A stretch of DNA of 64,000 bases, taken from contig NZ_PHHE01000001.1 of NCBI RefSeq assembly GCF_002813455.1, positions 372,001 to 436,000 of the forward strand. The letters run 5' to 3'. Numbering within the stretch: the stretch's first letter is position 1; every line of letters starts with the position of its first letter. The stretch comes from Pseudomonas baetica. Its GTDB lineage: Bacteria > Pseudomonadota > Gammaproteobacteria > Pseudomonadales > Pseudomonadaceae. The notes beneath the pieces are model-generated. The model searched no databases. It saw only the letters and a list, made by a program, of their open reading frames with translations, and was not told the origin of the DNA. This document shows, one piece after another, positions 38,664 to 47,654 of the stretch. A program made the position numbers and the translations under genes.

Positions 38664-39593
38664 TTATCGGTAAGTGATGCCGGGCTTCGCAGTGGTTACG
38701 CGAGTACCGGCGGTGCCCTGAACGATGGCTTCGATGTCCGCCAGCGAACCGATCACCGCTACCTTGCCAGTATGGCGTGCGAATTCGCAGGCTGCCTGCA
38801 CCTTGGGTCCCATGGAACCGGCGGCAAAACCGAGGCGTTCGAGTTCGTCCGGGTGCGCCTCGGCGATGGCTTTCTGCGTTGGTTTGCCGAAGTCGATGAA
38901 CGCCGCGTTGACGTCGGTGGCGATCACCAGCAAATCCGCTTCCAGTTGTTCGGCCAGCAGCGAGGAGCACAGATCCTTGTCGATCACCGCCTCGATGCCC
39001 TTGAGGTTGCGGTTTTCGTCATACATGGTCGGAATGCCGCCGCCACCGGCGCAAATCACGATGCTGCCCTTGTCCAGCAGCCACTTGATCGGGCGGATTT
39101 CGAAGATGCGTTTCGGCCGGGGGCTGGCGACCACACGGCGGAACTTGTCGCCGTCCGGGGCAATCGCCCAGCCTTTTTCAGCGGCGAGTTTTTCTGCCTC
39201 GGCCTTGTCATAGACCGGGCCGATCGGTTTGGTCGGGTTCTTGAACGCGGGGTCGTTGGCGTCGACTTCAACCTGGGTGAGCAGGGTGGCGAACGGCACT
39301 TCGAAATCCAGCAGGTTGCCCAGTTCCTGCTCGATGATGTAACCGATCATGCCTTCGGTTTCGGCACCGAGCACGTCCAGCGGGTACGGGGTGACGGAGG
39401 TGTAGGCCGCGGCTTGCAGTGACAGCAGGCCGACTTGCGGGCCATTGCCGTGGGCGATGACCAGTTGATTGCCGGGATGGATCTTGGCGATTTGCTCGGT
39501 GGCGATGCGGATGTTGGCGCGCTGATTGTCAGCGGTCATCGGCTCACCACGGCGGAGCAGGGCGTTACCGCCCAGAGCTACGACGATACGCAT
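38664..39593 (-). CDS. arcC: Carbamate kinase
   Basis: Last enzyme of the arginine deiminase pathway: carbamoyl phosphate + ADP gives ATP, CO2 and ammonia. 309 residues from [19 protein letters not shown], with [38 protein letters not shown] and [14 protein letters not shown]. An in-frame upstream ATG at 39695 lies inside a repeat element and is not the start. Enables ATP formation from arginine without oxygen. Confidence 0.97.
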   Translation of the reverse strand: MRIVVALGGNALLRRGEPMTADNQRANIRIATEQIAKIHPGNQLVIAHGNGPQVGLLSLQAAAYTSVTPYPLDVLGAETEGMIGYIIEQELGNLLDFEVPFATLLTQVEVDANDPAFKNPTKPIGPVYDKAEAEKLAAEKGWAIAPDGDKFRRVVASPRPKRIFEIRPIKWLLDKGSIVICAGGGGIPTMYDENRNLKGIEAVIDKDLCSSLLAEQLEADLLVIATDVNAAFIDFGKPTQKAIAEAHPDELERLGFAAGSMGPKVQAACEFARHTGKVAVIGSLADIEAIVQGTAGTRVTTAKPGITYR

Positions 39594-39640
39594 GGTGCTT
39601 GTCCTTCTAAAGCAGAGGAATGGCAAACGACTCGATCGCA

Positions 39641-39767
39641 CTGCCAGAACCGGGCCCTTGTGGGAGGGGGCTTGCTCCCGAAAGCGGTGTGTCATTCAAC
39701 AGTGATTGTCGACTGATCCGCCGCCTTCGGGAGCAAGCCCCCTCCCACAAGGGCCCGGTTCCGGCAG
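39641..39767. repeat. REP doublet of divergent type with extended arms
   Basis: Core TGTGGGAGGGGGCTTGCTCC and complement. Outside the usual ends the symmetry continues for another 17 bp on each side (CTGCCAGAACCGGGCCC against its complement, one mismatch). It lies between arcB and arcC and would form a very stable mRNA hairpin. Confidence 0.85.
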
Positions 39768-39783
39768 TGGGAGCGGGCCGGTC

Positions 39784-40794
39784 TTACAGATCAGCCAGCG
39801 TCGAGACCAGAATCGCCTTGATGGTGTGCATGCGGTTTTCCGCTTGCTCGAAGGCGATGCAGGCTGGCGACTCGAACACGTCGTCGGTGACTTCGATGCC
39901 GTTGGCCAGGTGCGGATACTGCTCGGCGATCTGTTTGCCGACCTTGGTATCGCTGTTGTGGAACGCCGGCAGGCAGTGCATGAACTTGGTCCGTGGGTTG
40001 CCGGTGGCTTTCATCAGCTCGGCGTTGACCTGGTACGGCAGCAGTTGCTGGATACGCTCGGCCCAGGCTTCCACCGGTTCGCCCATCGACACCCAGACGT
40101 CGGTGTGAATGAAGTCGACGCCTTTGACGGCGGCTTTCGGATCCTCAGTCAGGGTGATGCGCGCGCCGCTTTCTTCCGCGTATTTTTTGCAGCGCTCAAC
40201 CAGATCATCCAGTGGCCACAGGGCTTTCGGCGCGCAGATGCGCACGTCCATGCCCAGTTTCGCGCCGACCAGCAGCAGCGAGTTGCCCATGTTGTTTCGC
40301 GCGTCGCCCAGATAGGCGTAGCTGATGTCATGGATCGGCTTGTCGGCGTGTTCACGCATGGTCAGCACGTCGGCGATCATTTGGGTCGGGTGATATTCAT
40401 CGGTCAAACCGTTGAATACCGGCACACCGGCGAATTTGGCCAGCTCTTCGACGATTTCCTGTTTGAAGCCACGGTACTCGATGGCGTCGTACATGCGACC
40501 CAGCACGCGGGCCGTGTCTTTCATGCTTTCCTTGTGGCCGATCTGCGAGGAATTCGGGTCGATGTAGGTGACGTTGGCGCCTTGGTCATAGGCTGCCACT
40601 TCGAAGGCGCAACGGGTGCGGGTCGAGGTTTTTTCGAAGATCAGGGCGATGTTGTTGCCCTTCAAGTGTTGTTGCTCGGTGCCGGTGTACTTGGCGCGTT
40701 TCAGATCGCGCGACAGGTCAAGCAGGTACCGCAGCTCACGTGGGGTGTGGTGTTCCAGGCTGAGCAGGTTACGGTTGTGGATGTTAAAAGCCAT
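39784..40794 (-). CDS. arcB: Ornithine carbamoyltransferase, catabolic
   Basis: Converts citrulline and phosphate to ornithine and carbamoyl phosphate in the deiminase pathway. 336 residues with the carbamoyl-phosphate motif [17 protein letters not shown], the ornithine-binding MHCLPAFHN and [18 protein letters not shown]. The operon context supports the catabolic rather than the anabolic (ArgF) enzyme. Confidence 0.97.
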   Translation of the reverse strand: MAFNIHNRNLLSLEHHTPRELRYLLDLSRDLKRAKYTGTEQQHLKGNNIALIFEKTSTRTRCAFEVAAYDQGANVTYIDPNSSQIGHKESMKDTARVLGRMYDAIEYRGFKQEIVEELAKFAGVPVFNGLTDEYHPTQMIADVLTMREHADKPIHDISYAYLGDARNNMGNSLLLVGAKLGMDVRICAPKALWPLDDLVERCKKYAEESGARITLTEDPKAAVKGVDFIHTDVWVSMGEPVEAWAERIQQLLPYQVNAELMKATGNPRTKFMHCLPAFHNSDTKVGKQIAEQYPHLANGIEVTDDVFESPACIAFEQAENRMHTIKAILVSTLADL

Positions 40795-40815
40795 GATGGA
40801 TCTCCTTGCCCGACA

Positions 40816-40943
40816 CTGTGAAAGCTACTGCGCTCGGAAATACTGCGTTAAAAACAGGCTCGGAATGCTCATTTACAACCAGTAAACTCCGCTTCCTCGC
40901 CTGTTTTTGCCTTGTCTTTCCTTCGCTCGCTACGCTTTCACAG
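40816..40943. repeat. Long imperfect inverted repeat in the arcA-arcB gap
   Basis: Outer arms CTGTGAAAGC / GCTTTCACAG, inner arms AAAAACAGGC / GCCTGTTTTT and TTTAC / GTAAA, around a short loop near 40890. Not a REP unit of the type seen elsewhere here. Confidence 0.7.
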
Positions 40944-40966
40944 CGCCGGGTCGTATTAAGAAAAAG

Positions 40967-42223
40967 TTAGTAGTCAATCGGGTCGCGGATGATCGGGCAG
41001 GTCATGCAGTGGCCGCCGCCACGGCCACGGCCCAGTTCCCCGGCGCTGATGGTGATGACCTCCACGCCCGCTTTGCGCAGCAGGGTATTGGTGTAGGTGT
41101 TGCGGTCGTAGCCGATGACCACGCCCGGCTCCACGGCCACCACATTGTTGCCGTCGTCCCATTGCTCGCGTTCGGCGGCGAAGCTGTTGCCGCCGGTTTC
41201 CACCACGCGCAGTTTCGGCAGGTTGAGGGCGGCGGCCACGGTGTCGAGGAAGCTCGATTCTTCGCGGCGGATGTCGATGCCGCCCTGTTTGCTTTCGTCA
41301 GGGCGCAGGGTGAAGGCGACGATCTGATTCACCACTTCCGGGAAAATCGTCACCAGGTCGCGGTCGCAGAAGCTGAACACGGTGTCCAGGTGCATCGCCG
41401 CGCGGGACTTCGGCAGGCCGGCGACGATGACTTTTTCCACAGCCTTGTTCTTGAACAGGTTCAGCGCCAGTTGGCCGATGGCCTGACGGGACGAGCGCTC
41501 GCCCATGCCGATCAGCACCACGCCGTTGCCGATCGGCATCACGTCGCCACCCTCAAGGGTGGAGCTGCCGTGGTCTTTGTCCGGGTCGCCGTACCAGATC
41601 TCGAAATCGGCGTTGGTGAACTGCGGGTGGAATTTGTAGATGGCGGTGGTCAGCAGGGTTTCCTGACGGCGCGCCGGCCAGTACATCGGGTTCAGCGTCA
41701 CGCCACCGTAGATCCAGCAGGTGGTATCGCGGGTGAACTGGGTGTTCGGCAGCGGCGGCAGAATGAAGCTGGAGTGACCGAGGAAATCGCGGAACATCTG
41801 GATGGTCTTGCCACCGAAGCTGTCCGGCAGATCATCGGCGGAGACGCCGCCAATCAGGAATTCGGCGATGTGCCGTGGCTCCAGGCTTTTCAGCCAGGAT
41901 TTGACTTCGTTGATCAGGCCCAGGCCCACCGAATCGGCGGTGACCTTGCGCTCGAGAATCCAGTCCAGCGCTTCGGGGATGGCGACGATGTCGGTCAGCA
42001 GGTTGTGCATTTCCAGCACGTCGATCCCGCGTTCACGCATCTTGGTGACGAAGTCGAAGTGGTCGCGCTTGGCCTGGGCGACCCACAGCACGTCATCGAA
42101 CAGCAGTTCATCGCAGTTGTTCGGGGTCAGCCGCTGGTGGGCCAGACCTGGGGAGCACACCATGACTTTGCGCAGTTTGCCGGCTTCGGAATGGACGCCG
42201 TACTTAACTTTTTCCGTGGTCAT
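40967..42223 (-). CDS. arcA: Arginine deiminase
   Basis: Hydrolyses arginine to citrulline and ammonia, the first step of fermentative arginine use. 418 residues, exactly the P. aeruginosa length, from [31 protein letters not shown]. The catalytic cysteine is C406 in [38 protein letters not shown] and the [15 protein letters not shown] histidine segment are intact. Part of arcDABC. Confidence 0.98.
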   Translation of the reverse strand: MTTEKVKYGVHSEAGKLRKVMVCSPGLAHQRLTPNNCDELLFDDVLWVAQAKRDHFDFVTKMRERGIDVLEMHNLLTDIVAIPEALDWILERKVTADSVGLGLINEVKSWLKSLEPRHIAEFLIGGVSADDLPDSFGGKTIQMFRDFLGHSSFILPPLPNTQFTRDTTCWIYGGVTLNPMYWPARRQETLLTTAIYKFHPQFTNADFEIWYGDPDKDHGSSTLEGGDVMPIGNGVVLIGMGERSSRQAIGQLALNLFKNKAVEKVIVAGLPKSRAAMHLDTVFSFCDRDLVTIFPEVVNQIVAFTLRPDESKQGGIDIRREESSFLDTVAAALNLPKLRVVETGGNSFAAEREQWDDGNNVVAVEPGVVIGYDRNTYTNTLLRKAGVEVITISAGELGRGRGGGHCMTCPIIRDPIDY

Positions 42224-42256
42224 TTCAGATCCTCCAGATAACAAAACAATCAGGGG

Positions 42257-43684
42257 TTACAGAGTCAGGAAGCCGTCGTAGAGACCGTAGGCAGCCACCA
42301 GGGCACCCACGACCACTGCGGCGAAAATCAGCTTCTCGACGTTAGTGAAAATCGGTTGTTTGAGTTCCAGCTTGGCTTTGGCGAACAGGATCGCGCCGGG
42401 CGCATAGAGCAGGGCGGAGAGCAGCAGGTACTTGACCCCGCCGGCGTACAGCAGCCAGACCGCGTAGATCAGGGCGATGCCGCCGATGATCAGGTCTTTG
42501 CGCCGTTCGGCCGCGAAGCCTTCGTAGCTTTCGCCGCGCACCGCCAGCAGCAGGGCATAGGCCGCCGACCACAGGTACGGCACCAGAATCATCGAAGTGG
42601 CGAGGTAGATCAGCGACAGATAAGTGCTGGCCGAGAACAGGGTGATGATCAGGAAAATCTGCACCATCGCATTGGTCAGCCACAGGGCGTTGACCGGTAC
42701 GTGGTTGGCGTTCTCCTTACGCAGGAACTCCGGCATGGTGTGGTCTTTTGCTGCGGCGAACATGATCTCCGCACACAGCAGCACCCACGACAGCAGCGCT
42801 CCCAGCAAGGAGATGATCAGACCGACGCTGATCAGCACCGCGCCCCAGTGACCGACTACATGCTCAAGCACGGCGGCCATCGACGGGTTCTGCAGTTTCG
42901 CCAGTTCCGGCTGAGTCATGATGCCCAGCGACAGCACGTTCACCAGCACGAGGAACAGCAGCACGGTGATGAAACCGATCACGGTGGATTTACCCACGTC
43001 CGAGCGTTTTTCGGCACGGGCCGAGAAGATGCTCGCGCCCTCGATACCGATGAACACCCACACGGTGACCAGCATCATGTTGCGCACCTGGTTCATCACA
43101 CTGCCCAGATCAGGGTTTTTCACGCCCCAGATATCGGCGGTGAAGATGTCCAGTTTGAAGGCGAAGACCGCGATCAAAACGAACAGCAGCAGTGGCACGA
43201 CCTTGGCGACGGTAGTCACCAGGTTGATGAACGCCGCTTCTTTGATTCCGCGCAGTACCAGGAAATGCACCGCCCACAGCAGCACCGAAGCGCCGATGAC
43301 GGCGGCAACCGTGTTGCCTTCGCCGAAAACCGGAAAGAAATAGCCGAGGGTGCTGAACAACAGAACGAAGTAACCGACGTTGCCCAGCCAGGCACTGATC
43401 CAGTAACCCCAGGCCGAGGAAAAACCCATGTAATCGCCAAACCCGGCCTTGGCGTAGGCGTACACGCCGCCGTCCAGGTCAGGTTTGCGATTGGCGAGGG
43501 TTTGAAAGACAAAAGCGAGGGTGAGCATGCCGACAGCGGTGATGGCCCAACCGATGAGTACCGCGCCGACGTCTGCGCTGGCTGCCATGTTTTGCGGCAG
43601 AGAGAATATCCCGCCGCCGATCATTGAACCGACTACCAATGCAACCAGTGCACCTAGTCGAAGTTTTCCGGGAGCTTCAGACAT
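42257..43684 (-). CDS. arcD: Arginine/ornithine antiporter
   Basis: Twelve-helix inner-membrane APC-family exchanger importing arginine and exporting ornithine. 475 residues with the GALVALVVGSMIGGGIFSLPQNMA consensus start. The second ATG of MQMSEAP is preferred because GGAG then sits 8 nt upstream. First gene of the arc operon, with an ANR-type box 63-76 bp upstream of the start. Confidence 0.95.
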   Translation of the reverse strand: MSEAPGKLRLGALVALVVGSMIGGGIFSLPQNMAASADVGAVLIGWAITAVGMLTLAFVFQTLANRKPDLDGGVYAYAKAGFGDYMGFSSAWGYWISAWLGNVGYFVLLFSTLGYFFPVFGEGNTVAAVIGASVLLWAVHFLVLRGIKEAAFINLVTTVAKVVPLLLFVLIAVFAFKLDIFTADIWGVKNPDLGSVMNQVRNMMLVTVWVFIGIEGASIFSARAEKRSDVGKSTVIGFITVLLFLVLVNVLSLGIMTQPELAKLQNPSMAAVLEHVVGHWGAVLISVGLIISLLGALLSWVLLCAEIMFAAAKDHTMPEFLRKENANHVPVNALWLTNAMVQIFLIITLFSASTYLSLIYLATSMILVPYLWSAAYALLLAVRGESYEGFAAERRKDLIIGGIALIYAVWLLYAGGVKYLLLSALLYAPGAILFAKAKLELKQPIFTNVEKLIFAAVVVGALVAAYGLYDGFLTL

Positions 43685-43746
43685 TTGCATGACTCCATTG
43701 CAGGAGAGAAGAGTTCACAGCGTAGTTCTGTTGACTGTTCAAACAA

Positions 43747-43760
43747 CTGATTTAGATCAG
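43747..43760. promoter_or_regulatory. ANR/FNR box of the arc operon
   Basis: CTGATTTAGATCAG, matching TTGAT-N4-ATCAA at 8 of 10 specified bases with perfect symmetry. A class II site here would put the transcription start about 43712, 28 bp before the arcD start. Confidence 0.7.
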
Positions 43761-44122
43761 TGCATGGTCACATTCCATTGTTAATGAATGACTTAGGCGG
43801 CGCCTGATGGCATAAAGCTGCTGCCTGAAAGGCCCGTCCGATAGGCGTTTGGCAGATATGACTGGGAAAGGCTCCTATTACTTTCGAATTATCACGCTAG
43901 TTCTTTTTCAGGTTTTGGCAAATTTTCCGCATCTGTTTTCAGTACAGAATCGAATAATCAGGATTCGCACACAAAAGCGACTATCCGTGTTAGGCGTTAG
44001 CGCCATTGGCTATATATAAAAGGCGTTAATTGGCGTTATTCAATAAACGTACTTACGCTTTATCCGTTTAGTTAAAAACCGCCTCTTTTTGATGAGTGCC
44101 AGAGCAGGAAAGGGAGACTGGA
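43761..44122. other. Divergent control region between two arcD paralogues
   Basis: No gene is visible. AT-rich toward the right end, with TATATATAAA at 44011-44020. The heptamer GGCGTTA occurs three times (43993, 44022, 44032), spaced 29 and 10 bp, which is close to whole helical turns. No clear second ANR box was found. Confidence 0.6.
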
Positions 44123-45550
44123 ATGTCGCAACCGACGCAAAAGCTGCAACTGGGGGCGTTGATCGCCCTGGTGGTGGGGTCGATGATTGGCGGGGGGATT
44201 TTTTCCCTGCCGCAGAACATGGCGGCACGCGCCGATGCCGGGGCAATTCTGATCGGTTGGGGAATTACCGCGATCGGCATGCTGACCCTCGCTTTCGTGT
44301 TTCAGACCCTGGCCAATCGCAAACCCGAACTGGATTCGGGGGTGTACGCCTACGCCAAGGCCGGTTTTGGCGATTACATGGGGTTTTCCTCGGCGTGGGG
44401 TTACTGGATCAGCGCCTGGCTGGGCAATGTCGGTTATTTCGTTCTTCTCTTCAGCACCCTCGGCTATTTCTTTCCGGTGTTCGGCCAGGGCAACACGCCC
44501 ATCGCTATCGGTTGCGCCTCGGTGCTGCTGTGGGCCGTGCATTTTCTGGTGATGCGCGGGATCAAGGAGGCGGCGTTCATCAACCAGGTGACTACCGTGG
44601 CCAAGATCGTGCCGCTGATCATGTTCATCGTCATCGCTGCCGTGGCGTTCAAGGCTGATATTTTTACTCGCGATATCTGGGGGCGCAGCAACCCGACGTT
44701 TGGCGGGGTGATGGATCAGGTACGCAACATGATGCTGGTGACGGTGTTCGTGTTCATCGGTATCGAGGGGGCCAGCGTGTACTCGGCGCGGGCGCAGAAA
44801 CGCAGTGACGTCGGTCGCGCCACGGTGATCGGTTTTATCGGCGTGCTGGCGCTGCTGGTGTTGGTCAATGTGCTGTCGCTGGGGATCATGAGCCAGCCGG
44901 AACTGGCCAGTTTGCAGAACCCGTCGCTGGCGGCGGTGCTGGAGCATATCGTCGGGCCGTGGGGGGCGCTGGCGATCAGTATCGGTCTGGCGATCTCGCT
45001 ACTCGGCGCGTTGCTGTCGTGGGCATTGCTCTGCGCGGAAATTCTTTTTGCCACGGCTCGGGACAAGACCATGCCGGCATTCCTGAAAAAGGAAAACGCC
45101 AACCATGTGCCGGTCAATGCGTTGTGGCTGACCAACGTGATGATCCAGATTTTCCTGTTGATCACCCTGTTCTCGGCAGGCACTTACACCAGCCTGATCT
45201 ACCTCGCATCGTCGATGATTCTGGTGCCGTATCTGTGGTCGGCCGCCTACGCGGTGTTGTTGAGCGGGCGCGGCGAAACCTACGAACACGCCTCGGCCGA
45301 ACGCACCAAGGACCTGCTGATCGGTGGCATCGCGCTGTGTTATGCGGTGTGGTTGTTGTATGCCGGCGGAGTCAAGTATTTGCTGCTGTCGGCGTTGTTG
45401 TATGCGCCGGGGGTGATCCTGTTTGCCAAGGCCAAACATGAGCAGGGTGAGCCGTTGTTCACCCCGGTGGAGAAGGGGATTTTTACCGCTGTGATCATTG
45501 GGGCAGGGTTGGCGGCTTATGGTTTGTACAGCGGGGTGCTGTCGTTGTGA
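44123..45550 (+). CDS. Second arginine/ornithine antiporter paralogue (ArcD-like)
   Basis: A 475-residue APC exchanger, very close to the divergent arcD over its entire length (for example both share GALxALVVGSMIGGGIFSLPQNMAA and AGFGDYMGFSSAWGYWISAW). It begins MSQPTQKLQLG with GGGAG 8 nt upstream; an in-frame ATG at 44096 would add nine residues. The GGCGTTA-repeat region and absence of an ANR box suggest different regulation, for example by arginine rather than by oxygen. It may be a recent duplication specialising in another exchange such as lysine or citrulline. Confidence 0.92.
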   Translation: MSQPTQKLQLGALIALVVGSMIGGGIFSLPQNMAARADAGAILIGWGITAIGMLTLAFVFQTLANRKPELDSGVYAYAKAGFGDYMGFSSAWGYWISAWLGNVGYFVLLFSTLGYFFPVFGQGNTPIAIGCASVLLWAVHFLVMRGIKEAAFINQVTTVAKIVPLIMFIVIAAVAFKADIFTRDIWGRSNPTFGGVMDQVRNMMLVTVFVFIGIEGASVYSARAQKRSDVGRATVIGFIGVLALLVLVNVLSLGIMSQPELASLQNPSLAAVLEHIVGPWGALAISIGLAISLLGALLSWALLCAEILFATARDKTMPAFLKKENANHVPVNALWLTNVMIQIFLLITLFSAGTYTSLIYLASSMILVPYLWSAAYAVLLSGRGETYEHASAERTKDLLIGGIALCYAVWLLYAGGVKYLLLSALLYAPGVILFAKAKHEQGEPLFTPVEKGIFTAVIIGAGLAAYGLYSGVLSL

Positions 45551-45560
45551 GGTTGACGAG

Positions 45561-45598
45561 CCGCACGGATTGACCCTGAATCGCAGGTGTCCGTGCGG
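45561..45598 (+). terminator. Stem-loop after the second arcD gene
   Basis: Stem CCGCACGGA / TCCGTGCGG with a 20-nt loop; no strong T-run, so terminator activity is uncertain. Confidence 0.5.
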
Positions 45599-45602
45599 CC
45601 GT

Positions 45603-46100
45603 CTTCGCGAGCAAGCCCGCTCCCACATTCAATCGCGTTCCGTCAGAAGAGACTCGGTCAAATGTGGGAGCAAGCCCGCTCCCACATTCAATCGCGTTCC
45701 GTCAGAAGAGACTCGGTCAAATGTGGGAGCAAGCCCGCTCTCACATTCAATCGCGTTCCGTCAGAAGAGACTCGGTCAAATGTGGGAGCAAGCCCGCTCC
45801 CACATTCAATCGCGTTCTGTCAGAAGAAACCCGGTCAAATGTGGGAGCAAGCCCGCTCTCACATTCAATCGCGTTCCGTCAGAAGAGACTCGGTCAAATG
45901 TGGGAGCAAGCCCGCTCTCACATTCAATCGCGTTCCGTCAGAAGAGACTCGGTCAAATGTGGGAGCAAGCCCGCTCCCACATTCAATCGCGTTCTGTCAG
46001 AAGAAACTCGGTCAAATGTGGGAGCAAGCCCGCTCCCACATTCAATCGCGTTCCGTCAGAAGAGACTCGGTCAAATGTGGGAGCGGGCTTGCTCGCGAAG
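45603..46100. repeat. 59-bp tandem array with truncated REP palindromes, bounded by REP half-units
   Basis: Starts with a REP half (CTTCGCGAGCAAGCCCGCTC), then seven full 59-bp units beginning at 45663, 45722, 45781, 45840, 45899, 45958 and 46017, and ends with the opposite REP half (GTGGGAGCGGGCTTGCTCGC). Each unit has the mini-palindrome GTGGGAGCAAGCCCGCTCCC plus a spacer with CGTTCCGTCAGAAGAGACTC. Units differ at few positions: CTCCCAC or CTCTCAC, and CCGTCAGAAGAGACT or CTGTCAGAAGAAAC. Long open frames across it are by-products of the repeat. Confidence 0.95.
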
Positions 46101-46115
46101 AGGCCCGTATGTTCA

Positions 46116-47462
46116 TCACCACTTTGGGTGATGCGAACCCAGTTCGGTGGCCGGCAGCGCCCACTGCAGCGGCGTCCCGCTGATCTTCACCGGCACCTGC
46201 AACCGGTGCGCCGGCCCCCACGGTGTCTGCTCAATCTCCAAGCGCTGATCCTGCTCATCCTCCGCTCGTAACGCCTCACTCGTCCCCGGTCCGTGCTCGA
46301 TCAACAGTTTCGCCGTCCGCGCCAGCGACAACCGTGCCGATCCTCCGCGACCACTGCGCAACCGCTCGCTCAGCAAGCTGATCGCACTCGCCGCCATCAA
46401 ATACCCGGTCGCATGGTCCAGCGCCTGCACCGGCAACGGTGTCGGTTTGTCGGCGTGCTTCCAGCGCTGCCCGGCCTCGGCGATGCCGCTGCTCATCTGC
46501 ACCAGACTGTCGAAACCTCGGCGGTTCTGCCACGGCCCGCTCCAGCCGTAGGCGTTGAGGCTGACGTCGACCAGTCCCGGTGCCAGTTGCCGACGACGCT
46601 CGACACCGAAGCCAAGGTGCTCCAGCGCATCGGCGCGGTAGCCGTGGAGCAGAATGTCGGCGTCCTTCAACAAGTTTTCGAACACCGCGCGATCCGTCGG
46701 ATCATGCAGATCCAGTCGCGCGCAGCGTTTGCCGAGGGTGACTTCCGGGACCACGCCCGGTTCGTTCCAGGTCGGCGGATCGATGCGCAAAACATCGGCG
46801 CCAAACCCTGCAAGAAAACGGCTGGCGGTGGGCCCGGCGAGTACCCGCGTCAAGTCCAGCACCTTGATCCCGGCCAGCGGTTGCGCCGCTGAGCCTTGCC
46901 ACGGTTTGCGGCGTTCGTCCGGCTGATCAATGAACTGAACCAGCGGTTCGGCATTCACCGCCAACCCTTGCGGATGCTGTTGCCATTGCGCCCAACTGCG
47001 CATTTCGGCAGCGCAGCCCTTGGCGTCGACCACCGCTTGCTCCAGATCGTTGCTCGCCCATTGCGCGACTTTCGCCGCCATCGCTGCGCGGTCGGCACAG
47101 GCGCCCAGTACGCGTTCAGCGGCAGCGCGGTGATGCGAGGCGTTGGTGTGCAGGCGGATCCAGCCGTCGCGGGTCGCATAGTCACCTGCGACCGGATCCC
47201 ACAACGGCGGCACTTCCCAGCCCATCGGACGCAGCGAGGTGGCGAACCAGAACGAGGCCAGACGCCGGTCGACTTCAACGCTTGGCAGATAAGCGGTTTG
47301 TTGCTGGATCAGTTCGCTGATCGTTTGCCCGGCAGCGGCAATGCTCGCGCAGGCCAGATCGGTGACGGCGAACGCCGAGGGCAGGGCGCCGCTGGCGGTG
47401 AACGGAATAGGCGTGTGCGGCAAGCCGAGTGCGGCTTGAATGGACGTGAGTAAATCAGTCAT
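46116..47462 (-). CDS. Class III (CaiB/BaiF family) CoA-transferase
   Basis: A 448-residue member of the formyl-CoA/carnitine CoA-transferase family. The core LAGIKVLDLTRVLAGPTASRFLAGFGADVLRIDPP, DLHDPTDRAVFENLLKDADILLHGY and GWSGPWQNRRGFDSLVQMSSGIA are characteristic. The ~190 residues before this core are a degenerate first half, as in double-domain members. The catalytic aspartate expected in this fold (near VLDLTRVLAGP..) cannot be assigned by eye. No linked CoA pathway genes are nearby; substrate unknown. Confidence 0.85.
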   Translation of the reverse strand: MTDLLTSIQAALGLPHTPIPFTASGALPSAFAVTDLACASIAAAGQTISELIQQQTAYLPSVEVDRRLASFWFATSLRPMGWEVPPLWDPVAGDYATRDGWIRLHTNASHHRAAAERVLGACADRAAMAAKVAQWASNDLEQAVVDAKGCAAEMRSWAQWQQHPQGLAVNAEPLVQFIDQPDERRKPWQGSAAQPLAGIKVLDLTRVLAGPTASRFLAGFGADVLRIDPPTWNEPGVVPEVTLGKRCARLDLHDPTDRAVFENLLKDADILLHGYRADALEHLGFGVERRRQLAPGLVDVSLNAYGWSGPWQNRRGFDSLVQMSSGIAEAGQRWKHADKPTPLPVQALDHATGYLMAASAISLLSERLRSGRGGSARLSLARTAKLLIEHGPGTSEALRAEDEQDQRLEIEQTPWGPAHRLQVPVKISGTPLQWALPATELGSHHPKW

Positions 47463-47546
47463 CGAAGGCCCTCCGGAGCGAGAGGGCGATGATAGTGCAA
47501 AAGAATGTCAGCTCAGATGAAATTCCCTGGGCAGAACACGTACCCC

Positions 47547-47636
47547 TGTGGGAGCGAGCCTGCTCGCGAAAGCGGTGTGTCAGTCAACAAAGGTGTTGGA
47601 TTTGACGACCTCTTCGCGAGCAGGCTCGCTCCCACA
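47547..47636. repeat. REP doublet (REPIN), GCGAGCCTGC variant
   Basis: Inverted pair between the CoA-transferase start and the chemoreceptor end. Confidence 0.9.
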
Positions 47637-47654
47637 GGGATTTGTGCCGGATTG

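Noticed and set aside
45603..46100. Possible CRISPR array
   Set aside because: The spacers are the same in every unit and the repeats are contiguous 59-bp copies; no cas genes are present. It is a tandem repeat.
45498..46271. Long open frames (155-258 codons) with repeated SIAFRQKRLGQMWEQARS-type translations
   Set aside because: They are products of the 59-bp tandem array (period not divisible by three, so all three frames read the same repeat). They are not proteins.
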